Notes: generated by a model from the letters alone, not told the origin. A stretch of 64,000 nt of DNA from Burkholderia oklahomensis C6786 (GCF_000959365.1 NZ_CP009556.1:1550001-1614000), one strand, 5' to 3'. Shown: positions 1 through 9,381, numbered from the stretch's first letter. Made by a program: numbers and translations.

Positions 1-783
1 TCACAGTGCGTCGTGAAAGATGATCCCGAGCGTGTGTCGCTGCCCGGCATGCAAGCGGCTCACGCCATGCCGCAGATTCACCCGATATGCGCCGCGCGCG
101 CCTTGCACGGGGCGATGATGCACGGCGAAGATCACCGCATCGCCTTGCGCGAGCGGCACGACGTCCACGCGTGACTGCATGCGCGGCCGTTGTTCGGTGA
201 TGACGAACTCGCCACCCGCGAAATCGACGTCCGGCTCGGACAGCAGGATCGCCGCCTGCAGCGGAAATACGTGCTCGCCGTACAGATCCTGATGCAGGCA
301 GTTGTAATCGCCTTCGCGGTAACGCAGCAGCAACGGCGTCGGACGCAGCTGACCCGCGGCATGGCAGCGCTCGATGAACCGGGCGTGCTCGACGGGGAAG
401 CGTGCATCGATGCGCATCAGCGTGTTCCAGCGGTTCGCGATCGGCGCGAGATGCGGGTAGAGCGCAGTGCGCAGCGCGTGTATCACGCGCGGCAGCGGGT
501 AACCGAAATACTTGTATTCGCCGCGGCCGAAACCGTGGCGCGCCATCGTCACACGGCTGCGGAACAAGTCGTCGCGCGCATAGAGCGCGGCGAGCGCTTC
601 GCACGTGCGGCGCGCGAGCAGCCCGCGAACGATCGCGCGGCCGTCGCGGTCGAGATCCTGTTCGATCGACTGCCACGCGAGCGCGTCGATCCGCTGCGCA
701 AGCGCCGCTTCGCGCGACGCGAAGGCCGGCGTTTCGTCGTGCGTCCGAGCGGCCGCCGCGGATGGTTCGAACGTCGTATTCAT
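1..783 (-). CDS. 2OG-Fe(II) oxygenase family protein (260 aa)
   Basis: A predicted non-haem Fe(II)/2-oxoglutarate dioxygenase, cytosolic, substrate unknown. The metal-binding triad is visible: HxD at H164-Q-D166 (in NCLHQDLYGEHVFPL) and a distal His at H222/H223, followed by R234 as the likely 2-oxoglutarate carboxylate ligand. The double-stranded beta-helix core occupies about residues 150-260; the N-terminal 100 residues are unassigned. The start is the ATG preceded by GAGGAA about 8 nt upstream; a much longer upstream open frame has no support. The stop codon is the first three bases of the window, so the gene is complete. It could act on small molecules or, like AlkB relatives, on nucleic acid; the sequence does not decide this. 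Confidence 0.85.
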   Translation of the reverse strand: MNTTFEPSAAAARTHDETPAFASREAALAQRIDALAWQSIEQDLDRDGRAIVRGLLARRTCEALAALYARDDLFRSRVTMARHGFGRGEYKYFGYPLPRVIHALRTALYPHLAPIANRWNTLMRIDARFPVEHARFIERCHAAGQLRPTPLLLRYREGDYNCLHQDLYGEHVFPLQAAILLSEPDVDFAGGEFVITEQRPRMQSRVDVVPLAQGDAVIFAVHHRPVQGARGAYRVNLRHGVSRLHAGQRHTLGIIFHDAL

Positions 784-902
784 CGGCGCTTCCTCGCTGC
801 ATCGTGAATGGGTCGATGCGGCGAGTCTAGCGGCACGGCCGACACGATACGCTCCGAATCTTGCGCTGCAATCCGGCGGCGCGGCGGCGCGCATGCACGG
901 CG

Positions 903-2489
903 TCAGAGCAGCGCGTGGAAGCCCCAGTAGAGCGCGCCCGCGAGCACGATCGATGCGGGCAGCGTCAGCACCCAAGCGAGGACGAGACTGCGCACGGTGC
1001 CCCATTGCAGTCCCGAGCCGTTCGCGGCCATCGTGCCCGCGACGCCCGACGACAGCACGTGCGTCGTCGACACGGGCAATCCGTACGCATCCGCCGCGCC
1101 GATCGTCAGCATCGCGACGACTTCCGCCGACGCGCCTTGCCCGTAGGTCAGATGCTGCTTGCCGATCTTCTCGCCGACGGTCACGACGATGCGTCGCCAG
1201 CCGACCATCGTGCCGAGACCGAGCGCGATCGCGACCGCGACCTTCACCCAGGTCGGAATGAACTTCGTCGCGTGATCGAGCTGCACGCGATAGTCGTCGA
1301 GCGCGCGGCGGTCCTGCGGCGAGAACGCCGGCTGTCCGGTTGTCTCCATCAGGCGCAGCGCCTCGGACACGAGATACATCGTATTGCGCACGTTGTCCGC
1401 CTGGCCTTCGGGGACTTTCGCGATCGAGCCGGTCGCGCCGACCTCGGCCGCGAGCGAGTCCGACAGTTGCCGGACCGCGGGCAGCGTCGCGCGGCTCAGT
1501 TGGCGCGACTGCACGTACGCTTCGACGTCGGCGCGGGGGGTCGGCGACGGCGGCGCGTCGCCCGCATCGCGCGCGAGCGCCGCGGACGCCTGGTGCGCGA
1601 CGGCGATGAACGTCCGCGTCTCGCCGGGCGTGACGGCCTTGTTGAGCGCGTACGCGGTCGGCACCGTGCCGATCAGAATCAGCATGATGAGCCCCATGCC
1701 TTTCTGGCCGTCGTTCGAGCCGTGCGCGAACGACACGCCGGTGCAGGTCAGGATCAGCACGCAGCGAACCCAGAACGGCGGCGGCTCGTTCTTCCGCGCC
1801 TCGCGATAGAGCGCCGGCACGCGCACGAACGCCTTCAGCGCGGCGAGCAGGAGGCCCGCGCACAGGAAACCGACGATCGGAGAGAGCAGCAGCGACTTGC
1901 CGACGCCCGCCGCCTGCGCCCAATCGACGCCGCTCGTGCCCGACGGCCCGTGCATCAATTGGTTCGCGAGCCCGACGCCGATGATCGAGCCGATCAGCGT
2001 ATGCGAGCTCGACGACGGCAGCCCGAAGTACCAGGTCGCGAGATTCCATGCGATCGCCGCGATCAGCAGCGCGAACACCATCGCGAAGCCCGCGCCGTGG
2101 CCGACCTGCAGGATCAGCTCGACGGGCAGCAACTGCAGGATGCCGAACGCGACCGCGCCCGTCGACGCCATCACGCCGAGAAAATTCCAGATGCCCGACC
2201 AGATGACCGCGACGTTCGGCGTGAGCGAATGCGTGTAGATGACGGTCGCGACGGCGTTCGCTGTGTCGTGGAAGCCGTTGACGAACTCGAAGCCGAGCGC
2301 GATCGCGAGCGCGACGCCGAGCAGCAGATAGGGGAACGCGGCGCGCTCGCCGACGGGCGCGAGATCGGCGAGCAGATGGACGAACACGTAGGCGGCGCCG
2401 CTCGCGACGAGCGCGACGAGGAGTGCGATGCCCAGATGCCGGGTGCGGCCGAGCTCTCCGCTCGTCGCGGCGGATAGGGGGTGGTGCAT
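903..2489 (-). CDS. PiT-family inorganic phosphate transporter (528 aa)
   Basis: A low-affinity inorganic phosphate:proton (or metal-phosphate) symporter of the inner membrane. It carries the duplicated PiT signature: an N-terminal copy GFEFVNGFHDTANAVATVI near residue 65 and a second copy SFAHGSNDGQKGMGLI in the C-terminal half. About ten hydrophobic segments surround a hydrophilic central loop of about 150 residues, typical of PitA-like proteins of about 500 aa. An AAGG element lies about 7 nt before the ATG. Neighbours are the oxygenase and an SRPBCC gene on the same strand with gaps over 100 bp, so it is probably monocistronic. Confidence 0.93.
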   Translation of the reverse strand: MHHPLSAATSGELGRTRHLGIALLVALVASGAAYVFVHLLADLAPVGERAAFPYLLLGVALAIALGFEFVNGFHDTANAVATVIYTHSLTPNVAVIWSGIWNFLGVMASTGAVAFGILQLLPVELILQVGHGAGFAMVFALLIAAIAWNLATWYFGLPSSSSHTLIGSIIGVGLANQLMHGPSGTSGVDWAQAAGVGKSLLLSPIVGFLCAGLLLAALKAFVRVPALYREARKNEPPPFWVRCVLILTCTGVSFAHGSNDGQKGMGLIMLILIGTVPTAYALNKAVTPGETRTFIAVAHQASAALARDAGDAPPSPTPRADVEAYVQSRQLSRATLPAVRQLSDSLAAEVGATGSIAKVPEGQADNVRNTMYLVSEALRLMETTGQPAFSPQDRRALDDYRVQLDHATKFIPTWVKVAVAIALGLGTMVGWRRIVVTVGEKIGKQHLTYGQGASAEVVAMLTIGAADAYGLPVSTTHVLSSGVAGTMAANGSGLQWGTVRSLVLAWVLTLPASIVLAGALYWGFHALL

Positions 2490-2609
2490 GACGGCCCTTG
2501 ATGAGACGGACCGTTTGATCCTAGCGCTCGCGATCAGGCAGTTTGATGACGGTGCTCAAAGGGGGCGCGATTCGTCGGCGGCGAGGCCGGCGAATCGCGC
2601 GGGGCGGGC

Positions 2610-3014
2610 TCAGCTCCCGATCGCCTGCTCGATTCGCGCAAGCACGGCCGGCCAGCCGCGCTTCATCCCGTCGTACGCGGTCCGCGCTTGCGGCGCGTCG
2701 AGATCGAAGCCCGCATGCTCGAAGAACACGCGCGTGCCGCCGGATTCCGGTTCGAGCCGCCATGAGATCGTCGTGTCGAGCGTGCCTTGCGCGAACGCGA
2801 TCGCGAAGCGGCGCTCGGGCTCGGCCGTGACGACTTCGCACGGCTGCCGGCCCCACGGGCCCATGTCGAGCGTGAAACGGTGGCCGGGCACGGGGCGTAC
2901 GTCGCCCGCCGCCCACCAGCGCGCGAGCGCCGCGGGCTCGGTGAGCGCCGCCCAGACCTGCGCAGGCGGGCGGGCGACGAATTGTTCGACGCGGATCGGT
3001 TCGGCTTCGGTCAT
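2610..3014 (-). CDS. SRPBCC/AHSA1-like START-domain protein (134 aa)
   Basis: A small helix-grip protein of the AHSA1/CalC branch of the SRPBCC superfamily. The N-terminus (VEQFVARPPAQVWAALTEP, then ARWWAA) is the standard beta1-helix opening of the family, and the C-terminus has the long amphipathic helix. Length is normal for a stand-alone domain (about 140 aa). The family binds hydrophobic ligands; no catalytic residue can be read here. The start was placed at the ATG giving the canonical N-terminus rather than the longer open frame upstream. Function and ligand unknown. Confidence 0.82.
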   Translation of the reverse strand: MTEAEPIRVEQFVARPPAQVWAALTEPAALARWWAAGDVRPVPGHRFTLDMGPWGRQPCEVVTAEPERRFAIAFAQGTLDTTISWRLEPESGGTRVFFEHAGFDLDAPQARTAYDGMKRGWPAVLARIEQAIGS

Positions 3015-3160
3015 CGTGGGGGCTCGAAAAAGCGTATCGGAGGCTGTGCATGATAGCGAACGCGCAAGCGGCGTCGACAGACCGCGCGGTTCGCGTGCGC
3101 GCCGGTCCGTTGCGCGCACGGCTCGCGCCGTGCCCGGCCGGCAGCGACGCGCGCCGCCGC

Positions 3161-3625
3161 TCAAGGAATCGGCAGCTCGGCCTCGCGCTTCACCTCGCGC
3201 AGCGACAGCGCCGATTCGATCGACGTGACGCCCGGCAGCACGCGCAGCGTCTCGCGCAGGAACGTCCCGTAGTCGTCGAGATCGTGCGCGACGACTTGCA
3301 GCAGATAGTCGGCGGAGCCCGACACGTTGTGGCACGACAGGATGCGCGGAATGCCGAGCACTTCGCGCTCGAAGCGGTTCGCGACGCCGCGGTCGTGAAC
3401 CGCGCAGCGCAGCAGCACGAATGCGACGACGCCGAAGCCGAGCGCGTTGCGCGACAGTTGCGCGCGGTAGCGCTCGATGTAGCCGTCGCTTTCGAGCCGC
3501 TTGAGGCGGCGCGCGCACGGCGTTTCGCTCAGTCCCACCGAGTCGGCGAGGCGGGCGACCGGAATGCGGCCGTCGAGCTGCACTGCGGCAAGGATGGCGC
3601 GGTCGGTTTTGTCGAGATCGATCAT
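3161..3625 (-). CDS. Lrp/AsnC-family transcriptional regulator (154 aa)
   Basis: A feast/famine regulator: N-terminal winged helix-turn-helix (residues 1-60, beginning LDKTDRAILAAVQLDGR) and a C-terminal RAM/AsnC ligand-binding domain (about 70-145). Length matches the family (about 150-165 aa). It is divergently transcribed from a LysE-type exporter, the classic arrangement in which an Lrp-like protein senses an amino acid and activates its exporter. The 105-bp AT-rich intergenic region would hold both promoters and the operator. The co-effector amino acid cannot be read from sequence. Confidence 0.92.
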   Translation of the reverse strand: MIDLDKTDRAILAAVQLDGRIPVARLADSVGLSETPCARRLKRLESDGYIERYRAQLSRNALGFGVVAFVLLRCAVHDRGVANRFEREVLGIPRILSCHNVSGSADYLLQVVAHDLDDYGTFLRETLRVLPGVTSIESALSLREVKREAELPIP

Positions 3626-3730
3626 GATATGGGAATGCTCTAAAAAATCGCTTACTTGTAGTGTATTCCAATAAGTTTTGCGGGTAATCCAACCAAATAA
3701 GCCAATAAACCCTCATCGAGCAGACGCATC
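3626..3730. promoter_or_regulatory. Divergent promoter/operator region between the Lrp-type regulator and the LysE exporter
   Basis: This 105-bp stretch is conspicuously AT-rich compared with its surroundings, with A/T runs and an imperfect GGAAT...ATTCC inverted pair. Lrp-family proteins bind AT-rich, loosely palindromic DNA between themselves and divergent targets. The regulatory role is inferred from the position. Confidence 0.5.
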
Positions 3731-4387
3731 ATGGAATCCTCTCGAAACCCGGGTTCGACCATGTTTTCCGCTCACTTGCTGCTCGTCTATGTCGCTGCCG
3801 TCGTCGCCGTTTACGCGGTGCCCGGGCCGGACATGGCGTGCGTGCTGCAAACGGGCATCGGCCGCGGCGCGCGCCACGGCGCGGCCGCCGCGGCCGGGCT
3901 CGGGCTCGCGCGCGCCGTGCACGTCACGCTGTCCGCGTGCGGCGTCGCCGCGCTCCTCAAGAGCGCGCCGTGGCTCTACGAGACCGTGCGCTACGGCGGC
4001 GCGCTGTATCTCGCGTACATCGCCGTGCAGATCTTCCGCTCGCCGGCGTTCGCGCTGTCCGACGACGGCGCGGCGCAGTCCGCCGTGCGGCTGCGCCAGA
4101 CCTTCGTCAAAGGGCTCCTCACCAATCTGCTCAACCCGAAGGCGCTGCTGTTCTGCTCGGTGCTGCTGCCGCAATTCGTTCAGCGGGGCGGCGCGCCGGC
4201 GATCGTGCAGATGGCGGTGCTCGGCGCCGTGCTCGTGCTCGCGGGCCTGTGCTTCGATCTCGCGTGCGTCGCCGGGGCGACGCGCATCGCGGGATGGTTG
4301 CGCGCGCATCCGCTCGCGCAGACCGCGCAGCGCTGGACCTTCTCGGCCGTGCTGCTCGGCTTCGCGCTGCGACTGTCGATCGACTGA
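3731..4387 (+). CDS. LysE/RhtB-family amino-acid exporter (218 aa)
   Basis: An inner-membrane exporter of amino acids or derivatives. It opens with a hydrophobic segment followed by the family motif VPGPDMACVLQTGIGRGAR and has about six transmembrane helices; the internal GLLTNLLNPKALLF matches the conserved RhtB loop. Length is typical (about 205-220 aa). An alternative start is the ATG at 3761 (MFSAHLL), which gives a more usual N-terminus; neither has a strong Shine-Dalgarno sequence. The partner Lrp regulator is divergent. Confidence 0.9.
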   Translation: MESSRNPGSTMFSAHLLLVYVAAVVAVYAVPGPDMACVLQTGIGRGARHGAAAAAGLGLARAVHVTLSACGVAALLKSAPWLYETVRYGGALYLAYIAVQIFRSPAFALSDDGAAQSAVRLRQTFVKGLLTNLLNPKALLFCSVLLPQFVQRGGAPAIVQMAVLGAVLVLAGLCFDLACVAGATRIAGWLRAHPLAQTAQRWTFSAVLLGFALRLSID

Positions 4388-4766
4388 CGCGACGCGCGCG
4401 AGCGCCGGCATCGACGTCAACGTCAACGCCCGCGGCCATTGGCGCATGCGAAGCAACTAACCGCGAAGCGCCGGAATCCGCGCGCCGCGCGCGGAGCGCA
4501 AGGCGCGCCCGCGTGCGCGGGCACGCGTCGTTCGCGGCATGCCGAACGTCGCGTGCCCTGCCTCGCGATGCCGTGAACGCGCCGTCTCGAACGTTCGAGA
4601 TGCCGACACAGGATCGTCGCGCGTGCTTTACACTTGCTCTGCCGTACTGTCGCATGGTCCCGTCGACGGCGTGTGTGCGCCGTCCGACATACCGGTCGGA
4701 ACTGCGATCGCGCGACCGTGTCCGAATCCTGGCAACCCGTCACCGCGGCTTCTGGAGGGTCCGAAT
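4388..4766. other. Non-coding stretch upstream of the S53 peptidase
   Basis: About 380 bp between the LysE exporter and the S53 peptidase. Open frames here have Arg/Ala-rich compositions typical of random translation of GC-rich DNA. It presumably holds the peptidase promoter; no clear -35/-10 pair or terminator was recognised. Confidence 0.5.
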
Positions 4767-6356
4767 ATGGCAAGGCAGCTTCACGCCGGCAACGTACCGC
4801 AAATCGTCGCCGAATCCACGCGCATCGGTCCATGCGATCCGGCCGAGACGATCCACGTGACGGTAATGTTGCGACGGCAGGAAGAGCAGCACCTCGATGC
4901 GCTGCTGCAAGGCCTCGCGAGCGGCGATCCGGGCGCGAAGCCGGTCTCGCGCGAAGCGTTCGCCCAGCGTTTCTGCGCGCATCCCGACGACATCCGGAAG
5001 GTCGAGGCGTTCGCGAAGCAGCACGATCTGACGGTCGCGCGCGTCGATCCGGTCGAGAGCGTCGTCGTGCTGTCGGGCACGATCGCGCAGTTCGAGGCGG
5101 CGTTCGGCGTGAAGCTGCAGCGCTTCGAGCATCGGACGATCGGCCAGTATCGCGGACGCACGGGCGACGTCACGCTGCCCGACGAGCTGCACGACGTCGT
5201 CACCGCGGTGCTCGGGCTCGACAACCGCCCGCAGGCCCGGCCGCATTTCCGGGTGCGGCCGACCTTCCAGCCCGCGCGCGGCGCCGCCGTCGCCTACACG
5301 CCGCCGCAGCTCGCGGCGCTCTACGATTTCCCGCCCGGCGACGGCGCGGGCCAATGCATCGCCATCGTCGAGCTCGGCGGCGGCTATCGGCCCGCCGAGA
5401 TCCAGCAGTATTTCAGCGGCCTCGGGCTCGCGCGGCCGCCGACGCTCGTCGACGTGAACGTCGGCGCCGGCCGCAACGCGCCGACCGGCGATCCCGGCGG
5501 GCCGGACGGCGAAGTCGCGCTCGATCTCGAGGTCGCGGGCTCGATCGCACCCGGCGCGACGCTCGCCGTCTATTTCACGCAGAACAGCGACGCCGGCTTC
5601 ATCCAGGCGGTCAACCAGGCCGTGCACGACACGACGAACCGGCCGTCGGTCGTGACGATCAGCTGGGGCGGCCCGGAGGCCGCGTGGACGTCGCAATCGC
5701 TGCAGGCGTTCAACCGTGTGCTGCAATCGGCCGCGGCGCTTGGCGTGACCGTGTGCGCGGCGTCCGGCGACGCCGGCTCGAGCGACGGCCTGCAGGACGG
5801 CGCGAATCATGTCGACTTTCCGGCATCGAGCCCGTACGTGCTCGCGTGCGGCGGCACGCGGCTCGACGCGTTGCCGGGGCAGGGCATCCGCAGCGAAGTC
5901 GTGTGGAACGACGATGCGGCGGGCGGCGGCTCGACGGGCGGCGGCGTGAGCGCCGTGTTCGACGCGCCGGACTGGCAGAAGGGCCTGAGCGCGACGCTCG
6001 CGCAGGGCGGCAGCGCGTCGCCGCTCACGAAGCGCGGCGTGCCCGACGTCGCGGGCGACGCGTCGCCCGCGACGGGCTACGAGGTCTTCGTCGCGGGCAC
6101 GTCGACGGCGATGGGCGGCACGAGCGCCGTCGCGCCGCTGTGGGCCGCGCTCGTCGCGCGGATCAACGCGGCGGCGGGCAGCCCGGCAGGCTGGATCAAT
6201 CCGAAGCTGTACCGGAACGCGGGCGCGCTGCGCGACGTCTCGGTCGGCGACAACGGCGCGTATGCGGCGACGCCCGGCTGGGACGCGTGCACGGGGCTCG
6301 GCAGCCCCGACGGCGCGAAGGTCGCGGCGGCGCTGAAGAGCGGCGCGGCGGGGTGA
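4767..6356 (+). CDS. S53 family peptidase (kumamolisin/sedolisin-like serine-carboxyl protease, 529 aa)
   Basis: A subtilisin-fold protease of the sedolisin family, usually active at acid pH. Residues 25-165 match the activation propeptide (HVTVMLRRQEEQHLDALLQG onward, with the ARVDPVESVVVLSGT repeat). The mature domain starts near residue 180. Catalytic residues are visible: E249 and D253 in GEVALDLEV, the oxyanion-hole D335 in AASGDAGSSDG, and nucleophile S453 in GGTSAVAPLWAAL. The C-terminal calcium site (VGDNGAYAATPGWDACTGLG) is intact. The start is the ATG with GGAGGG 8 nt upstream. No classical signal peptide precedes the propeptide, so export, if any, may use another route. Confidence 0.93.
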   Translation: MARQLHAGNVPQIVAESTRIGPCDPAETIHVTVMLRRQEEQHLDALLQGLASGDPGAKPVSREAFAQRFCAHPDDIRKVEAFAKQHDLTVARVDPVESVVVLSGTIAQFEAAFGVKLQRFEHRTIGQYRGRTGDVTLPDELHDVVTAVLGLDNRPQARPHFRVRPTFQPARGAAVAYTPPQLAALYDFPPGDGAGQCIAIVELGGGYRPAEIQQYFSGLGLARPPTLVDVNVGAGRNAPTGDPGGPDGEVALDLEVAGSIAPGATLAVYFTQNSDAGFIQAVNQAVHDTTNRPSVVTISWGGPEAAWTSQSLQAFNRVLQSAAALGVTVCAASGDAGSSDGLQDGANHVDFPASSPYVLACGGTRLDALPGQGIRSEVVWNDDAAGGGSTGGGVSAVFDAPDWQKGLSATLAQGGSASPLTKRGVPDVAGDASPATGYEVFVAGTSTAMGGTSAVAPLWAALVARINAAAGSPAGWINPKLYRNAGALRDVSVGDNGAYAATPGWDACTGLGSPDGAKVAAALKSGAAG

Positions 6357-6850
6357 TCGCGGGCCGGCGCGACGGTCGACGGCGCCTCATGTGCCGAGGC
6401 GCCGTCGCGCTCGCGGCGGTCCGCAGGTTGCGGCGCCGGGGGGCTTGACGTCGGCGTCGCGGCGCCTGAGATTTGCGGCGCGGGGCCGATATAGGCGGTG
6501 CCAACCGCAGCGGTCCGGCGGCGCAAGCAGTGACGCTCGACGGTATCGGCGAGCCGGTCGCCGCCGAGGCGACGACGCGGTGAGCAGACGCGCTGCGCGG
6601 CCGTCGCGGCGGTGTTTCGTTGTTCCAGCATGCGGTGCGGCGACGCCGGCATCGCAACGGCGTTTCGCTGCGATTGCGACGAAGCGGTCGTGGCAGCGGA
6701 CGTGGATCGCGCGAAGCCGGTGCGGTCCGGCGCCGTCGCGAAGCGATCGGCCGCCCGAGACACGCGCGCCGTCGCCATCGACCGTAAACGGTTTGGCACG
6801 ATTGACGATTCGTTCATGCACCACCTAATAGAACCAGAAGGAGCAGCACG
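6357..6850. other. Intergenic stretch between the two peptidase genes
   Basis: About 490 bp. It contains one strong hairpin just after the S53 gene (annotated separately) and otherwise no convincing coding potential; an 80-codon open frame overlapping the next start has no ribosome site and a random-looking composition. Confidence 0.5.
6377..6407. terminator. Hairpin downstream of the S53 peptidase, possible terminator
   Basis: A perfect 12-bp stem (CGACGGCGCCTC pairing with GAGGCGCCGTCG) and a 7-nt loop, starting about 20 nt after the stop codon. There is no T-tract, so termination is inferred from position and stem strength only. Confidence 0.4.
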
Positions 6851-8515
6851 ATGAGCATCGATACGACATCTTCCGGCGGCGTGCAGCCGCTGCACCACGG
6901 CGCGTCGGCTTCGGTCCATGCGCCGCCGCCGACCGTCGTGACGCCGAAGGCGGACGGCGATCAGCCGTTCTTCGATCCGGTCGCGTACGGCAACGGTCCC
7001 GACGATGCGGTGACGGACACGACCGAGGCCGCGGCGCTCACGCATCACACGATCCAGATCGACGGCCGCACGATCGCGTACACCGCGACGGCGGGCCACC
7101 TCGTGACCGTCGACCCGAGCAGTTCGCAGCCGAACGCGAAGATCTTCTACGTCGCGTTCACGCAGGACGGACAGCTGGAGGAAACGCGGCCCATCACGTT
7201 CTTCTACAACGGCGGGCCGGGCTCGTCGGCGGTGTTCGTGCTGCTCGGCTCGTTCGCGCCGAGGCGGATCAAGACATCGATGCCGGGCTTCACGCCGCCC
7301 GCGCCATACCGGATGGAAGACAATCCGGACAGCCTGATCGACAAGAGCGACCTCGTGTTCATCAATCCGGTCGGCACCGGCTATTCGGCGGCGATCGCGC
7401 CGCACAAGAACCGCGATTTCTGGGGCGTCGACCAGGACGCGAACTCGATCAAGCAGTTCATCAAGCGCTATCTGACGAAGAACAACCGCTGGAATTCGCC
7501 GAAGTTCCTGTTCGGCGAATCGTACGGCACCGCGCGCAGCTGCGTGCTCGCGTACAAGCTTCACGAGGACGGCGTCGACCTGAACGGCATCACGCTGCAA
7601 TCGTCGATCCTCGACTACAAGCAGGCGGGCAACCCGGTCGGCGCGCTGCCGACCGCGGCCGCCGACGCGTGGTATCACAAGCAGCTCGGCGTCGCGCCGG
7701 CGCCGGCCGATCTCGGCGCATTCGTCGAGGAAGTCGCGCAGTTCGCGCGCACCGACTATCTCGACGCGCTGCGCAAGTTCCCGCACGCCGACGCGGCCGT
7801 CGTCAAGAAGCTGTCCGACTACACCGGCATCGACACGACGACGCTGTTGTCGTGGAGCCTCGACATCGCGGGCTACGACGCGCGCGGCAACTCGCTGTTC
7901 CTGACGACGCTGCTGAAGGCGCGCGGCTTGGCGCTCGGCGGGTACGACGGCCGCGTGACGGGCATCGAATCGGGGATCGCGGGCAAGATCGATCCGAACT
8001 CGGGCGGCAACGATCCGACGATGACGGCGGTGTCGGGCGTCTACACGGCGATGTGGAACTCGTATCTGAACGAGCAATTGCAGTACACGTCGAACTCGTC
8101 GTTCACCGACCTGAACGACCAGGCGTTCAAATACTGGGACTTCGGCCACATCGATCCGACGGGCGAGCAGCAGGGCGTCGACGCGAAGGGCAACGTGATC
8201 CTCTACACGGCGGGCGATCTCGCCGCGGTGATGGCGCTCAACGGCGACCTGAAGGTGCTGTCGGCGAACGGCCTCTACGATTTCGTCACGCCGTTCTACC
8301 AGACGGTGCTCGACTTGCAGCAGATGCCGCTCGACGATCCGAAAGTGCGCCAGAACCTCTCGGCGCGGTTCTATCCGTCCGGGCACATGGTGTATCTCGA
8401 CGGCGGCTCGCGCACGACGCTCAAGCACGATCTCGCGCAGATGTACGAATCGACGGTGCACGACACCGCGGCCGTGATGCGGATTCGCGCGCTGCAGGCG
8501 AAGAAGCGCGAATAG
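6851..8515 (+). CDS. S10 family serine carboxypeptidase-like protein (554 aa)
   Basis: An alpha/beta-hydrolase of the serine carboxypeptidase family, which removes C-terminal residues, usually at acid pH. Signatures in order: FFYNGGPGSSAVFVLLGSF (oxyanion region, near residue 120), NPVGTGYSAA, nucleophile S224 in GESYGTARS, acid D477 in NGLYDFVTPF, and H512 in PSGHMVYLDG. All three catalytic residues are present. AAGGAG lies about 8 nt before the ATG. There is no obvious signal peptide, as with the upstream S53 protease; both could be cytoplasmic or use a non-Sec route. Gene order suggests a functional pair, but a 494-bp gap separates them, so they need not share a transcript. Confidence 0.92.
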   Translation: MSIDTTSSGGVQPLHHGASASVHAPPPTVVTPKADGDQPFFDPVAYGNGPDDAVTDTTEAAALTHHTIQIDGRTIAYTATAGHLVTVDPSSSQPNAKIFYVAFTQDGQLEETRPITFFYNGGPGSSAVFVLLGSFAPRRIKTSMPGFTPPAPYRMEDNPDSLIDKSDLVFINPVGTGYSAAIAPHKNRDFWGVDQDANSIKQFIKRYLTKNNRWNSPKFLFGESYGTARSCVLAYKLHEDGVDLNGITLQSSILDYKQAGNPVGALPTAAADAWYHKQLGVAPAPADLGAFVEEVAQFARTDYLDALRKFPHADAAVVKKLSDYTGIDTTTLLSWSLDIAGYDARGNSLFLTTLLKARGLALGGYDGRVTGIESGIAGKIDPNSGGNDPTMTAVSGVYTAMWNSYLNEQLQYTSNSSFTDLNDQAFKYWDFGHIDPTGEQQGVDAKGNVILYTAGDLAAVMALNGDLKVLSANGLYDFVTPFYQTVLDLQQMPLDDPKVRQNLSARFYPSGHMVYLDGGSRTTLKHDLAQMYESTVHDTAAVMRIRALQAKKRE

Positions 8516-8987
8516 ATAGTCGAAAGGTTCCGTGAGTGCTCGAAGTGCTTTTGTATAAAGGCTTTTTTGGGCACTCATGGTCCCGGTAGCAGTCAAGCGG
8601 TGTCGTATAAATCCAAGACTTGCCGGGTACTTTTTCGGGTAATTTTGGAGACTTGAAACCGCAAGAGGTGGCGCGGGGAGCAGTCCCCATAACGACGCCG
8701 GCCTGCAACAGATGCGTGTCGGTCGAATACCGAACTACGTGGGGAGAAACGTGTTTCAAGCTCAAGCTTGAACAGGCCTGCGCCGCGCTGGCGCGGGGGG
8801 CTGGAAATCCTGCTCGAAAGCGTTGCATTGATGCCGAAGGGGCGCGAACATCTGGGCGGCATCATCACGCGCATCATCGGTGCTTGAACATGAGGCCGGA
8901 ATTCGCCGGCACTGAGCGCATCGGACGTCGGCTGCGGAGCGCGTTTCGGGTGTTGCGGAGGATGAACGACAGGCACTGTGCGACGAC
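8516..8987. other. Transition from core-like genes to the accessory region; no gene seen
   Basis: About 470 bp. The first 150 bp are AT-rich compared with both sides and hold a 7-bp inverted repeat (TGAGTGC at 8533-8539, GCACTCA at 8571-8577). A frame near 8810-8890 reads a short helical-looking tail (LEILLESVALMPKGREHLG, then a stop) that could be the last part of a lost gene. No complete gene is supported. Confidence 0.45.
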
Positions 8988-9242
8988 CTAACCGGAGCCG
9001 GCCAGTTTCAGCTCAGGCTCAACCATGAATTCGGATTTCACATGATCGGCGACGTAGTTGACCACGCCGCTCGTTCGGCCTGTCCTGGGCGAAAAATCGA
9101 ACTCGATCGGATCGGCGTTGACGAACGCGGGTCTCACGAGGAAGACATGCATGCCGGCCTTGAATGCATGATGCGAGGGCAGGCGGAGATTAACCAGCTC
9201 GATGAACTGCTTGGCCGAAATGACGGGCATGGGCACTGGCAT
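8988..9242 (-). CDS. Small hypothetical protein (84 aa)
   Basis: Not recognised as a named family. The protein reads as a compact globular domain with mixed hydrophobic and charged residues (SAKQFIELVNLRLPSHHAF near the N-terminus, NYVADHVKSEFMVEPELK near the end) and no signal peptide or membrane segment. The start is the ATG with CGGAG about 8 nt upstream; the longer frame lacks a ribosome site. It lies at the left edge of the accessory region among other small stress-type proteins on the same strand. Confidence 0.6.
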   Translation of the reverse strand: MPVPMPVISAKQFIELVNLRLPSHHAFKAGMHVFLVRPAFVNADPIEFDFSPRTGRTSGVVNYVADHVKSEFMVEPELKLAGSG

Positions 9243-9381
9243 GGCGTTGCTCCGGTAGGTTTGATGGAAGACGGTTGGATGACGGATGAGGCGGCCAGTC
9301 CGGATGCCCGATCCCGATCGAGCTGGCATCGAACCCGGCGGCCCCGCGGGGCATTCGCGAAGGCGAGGGTGGCTGGGCGTA

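Noticed and set aside
1..2049. 682-codon minus-strand frame covering the oxygenase gene
   Set aside because: Only its last 260 codons are a real protein; the upstream part is Arg-rich shadow of the phosphate transporter gene.
6612..6854. 80-codon frame overlapping the S10 peptidase start
   Set aside because: No ribosome site, random-looking composition.
8533..8577. Inverted TGAGTGC/GCACTCA pair as an insertion-sequence end
   Set aside because: Only 7 bp, no transposase and no target duplication seen; could be a simple hairpin.
6077..8596. 839-codon minus-strand frame
   Set aside because: Arg/Val-rich shadow opposite the S10 and S53 peptidase genes, whose catalytic motifs are intact on the plus strand.
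8593..8991. Frames on both strands after the S10 gene
   Set aside because: No ribosome site and no recognisable motif; a short helical tail alone is not enough for a gene call.
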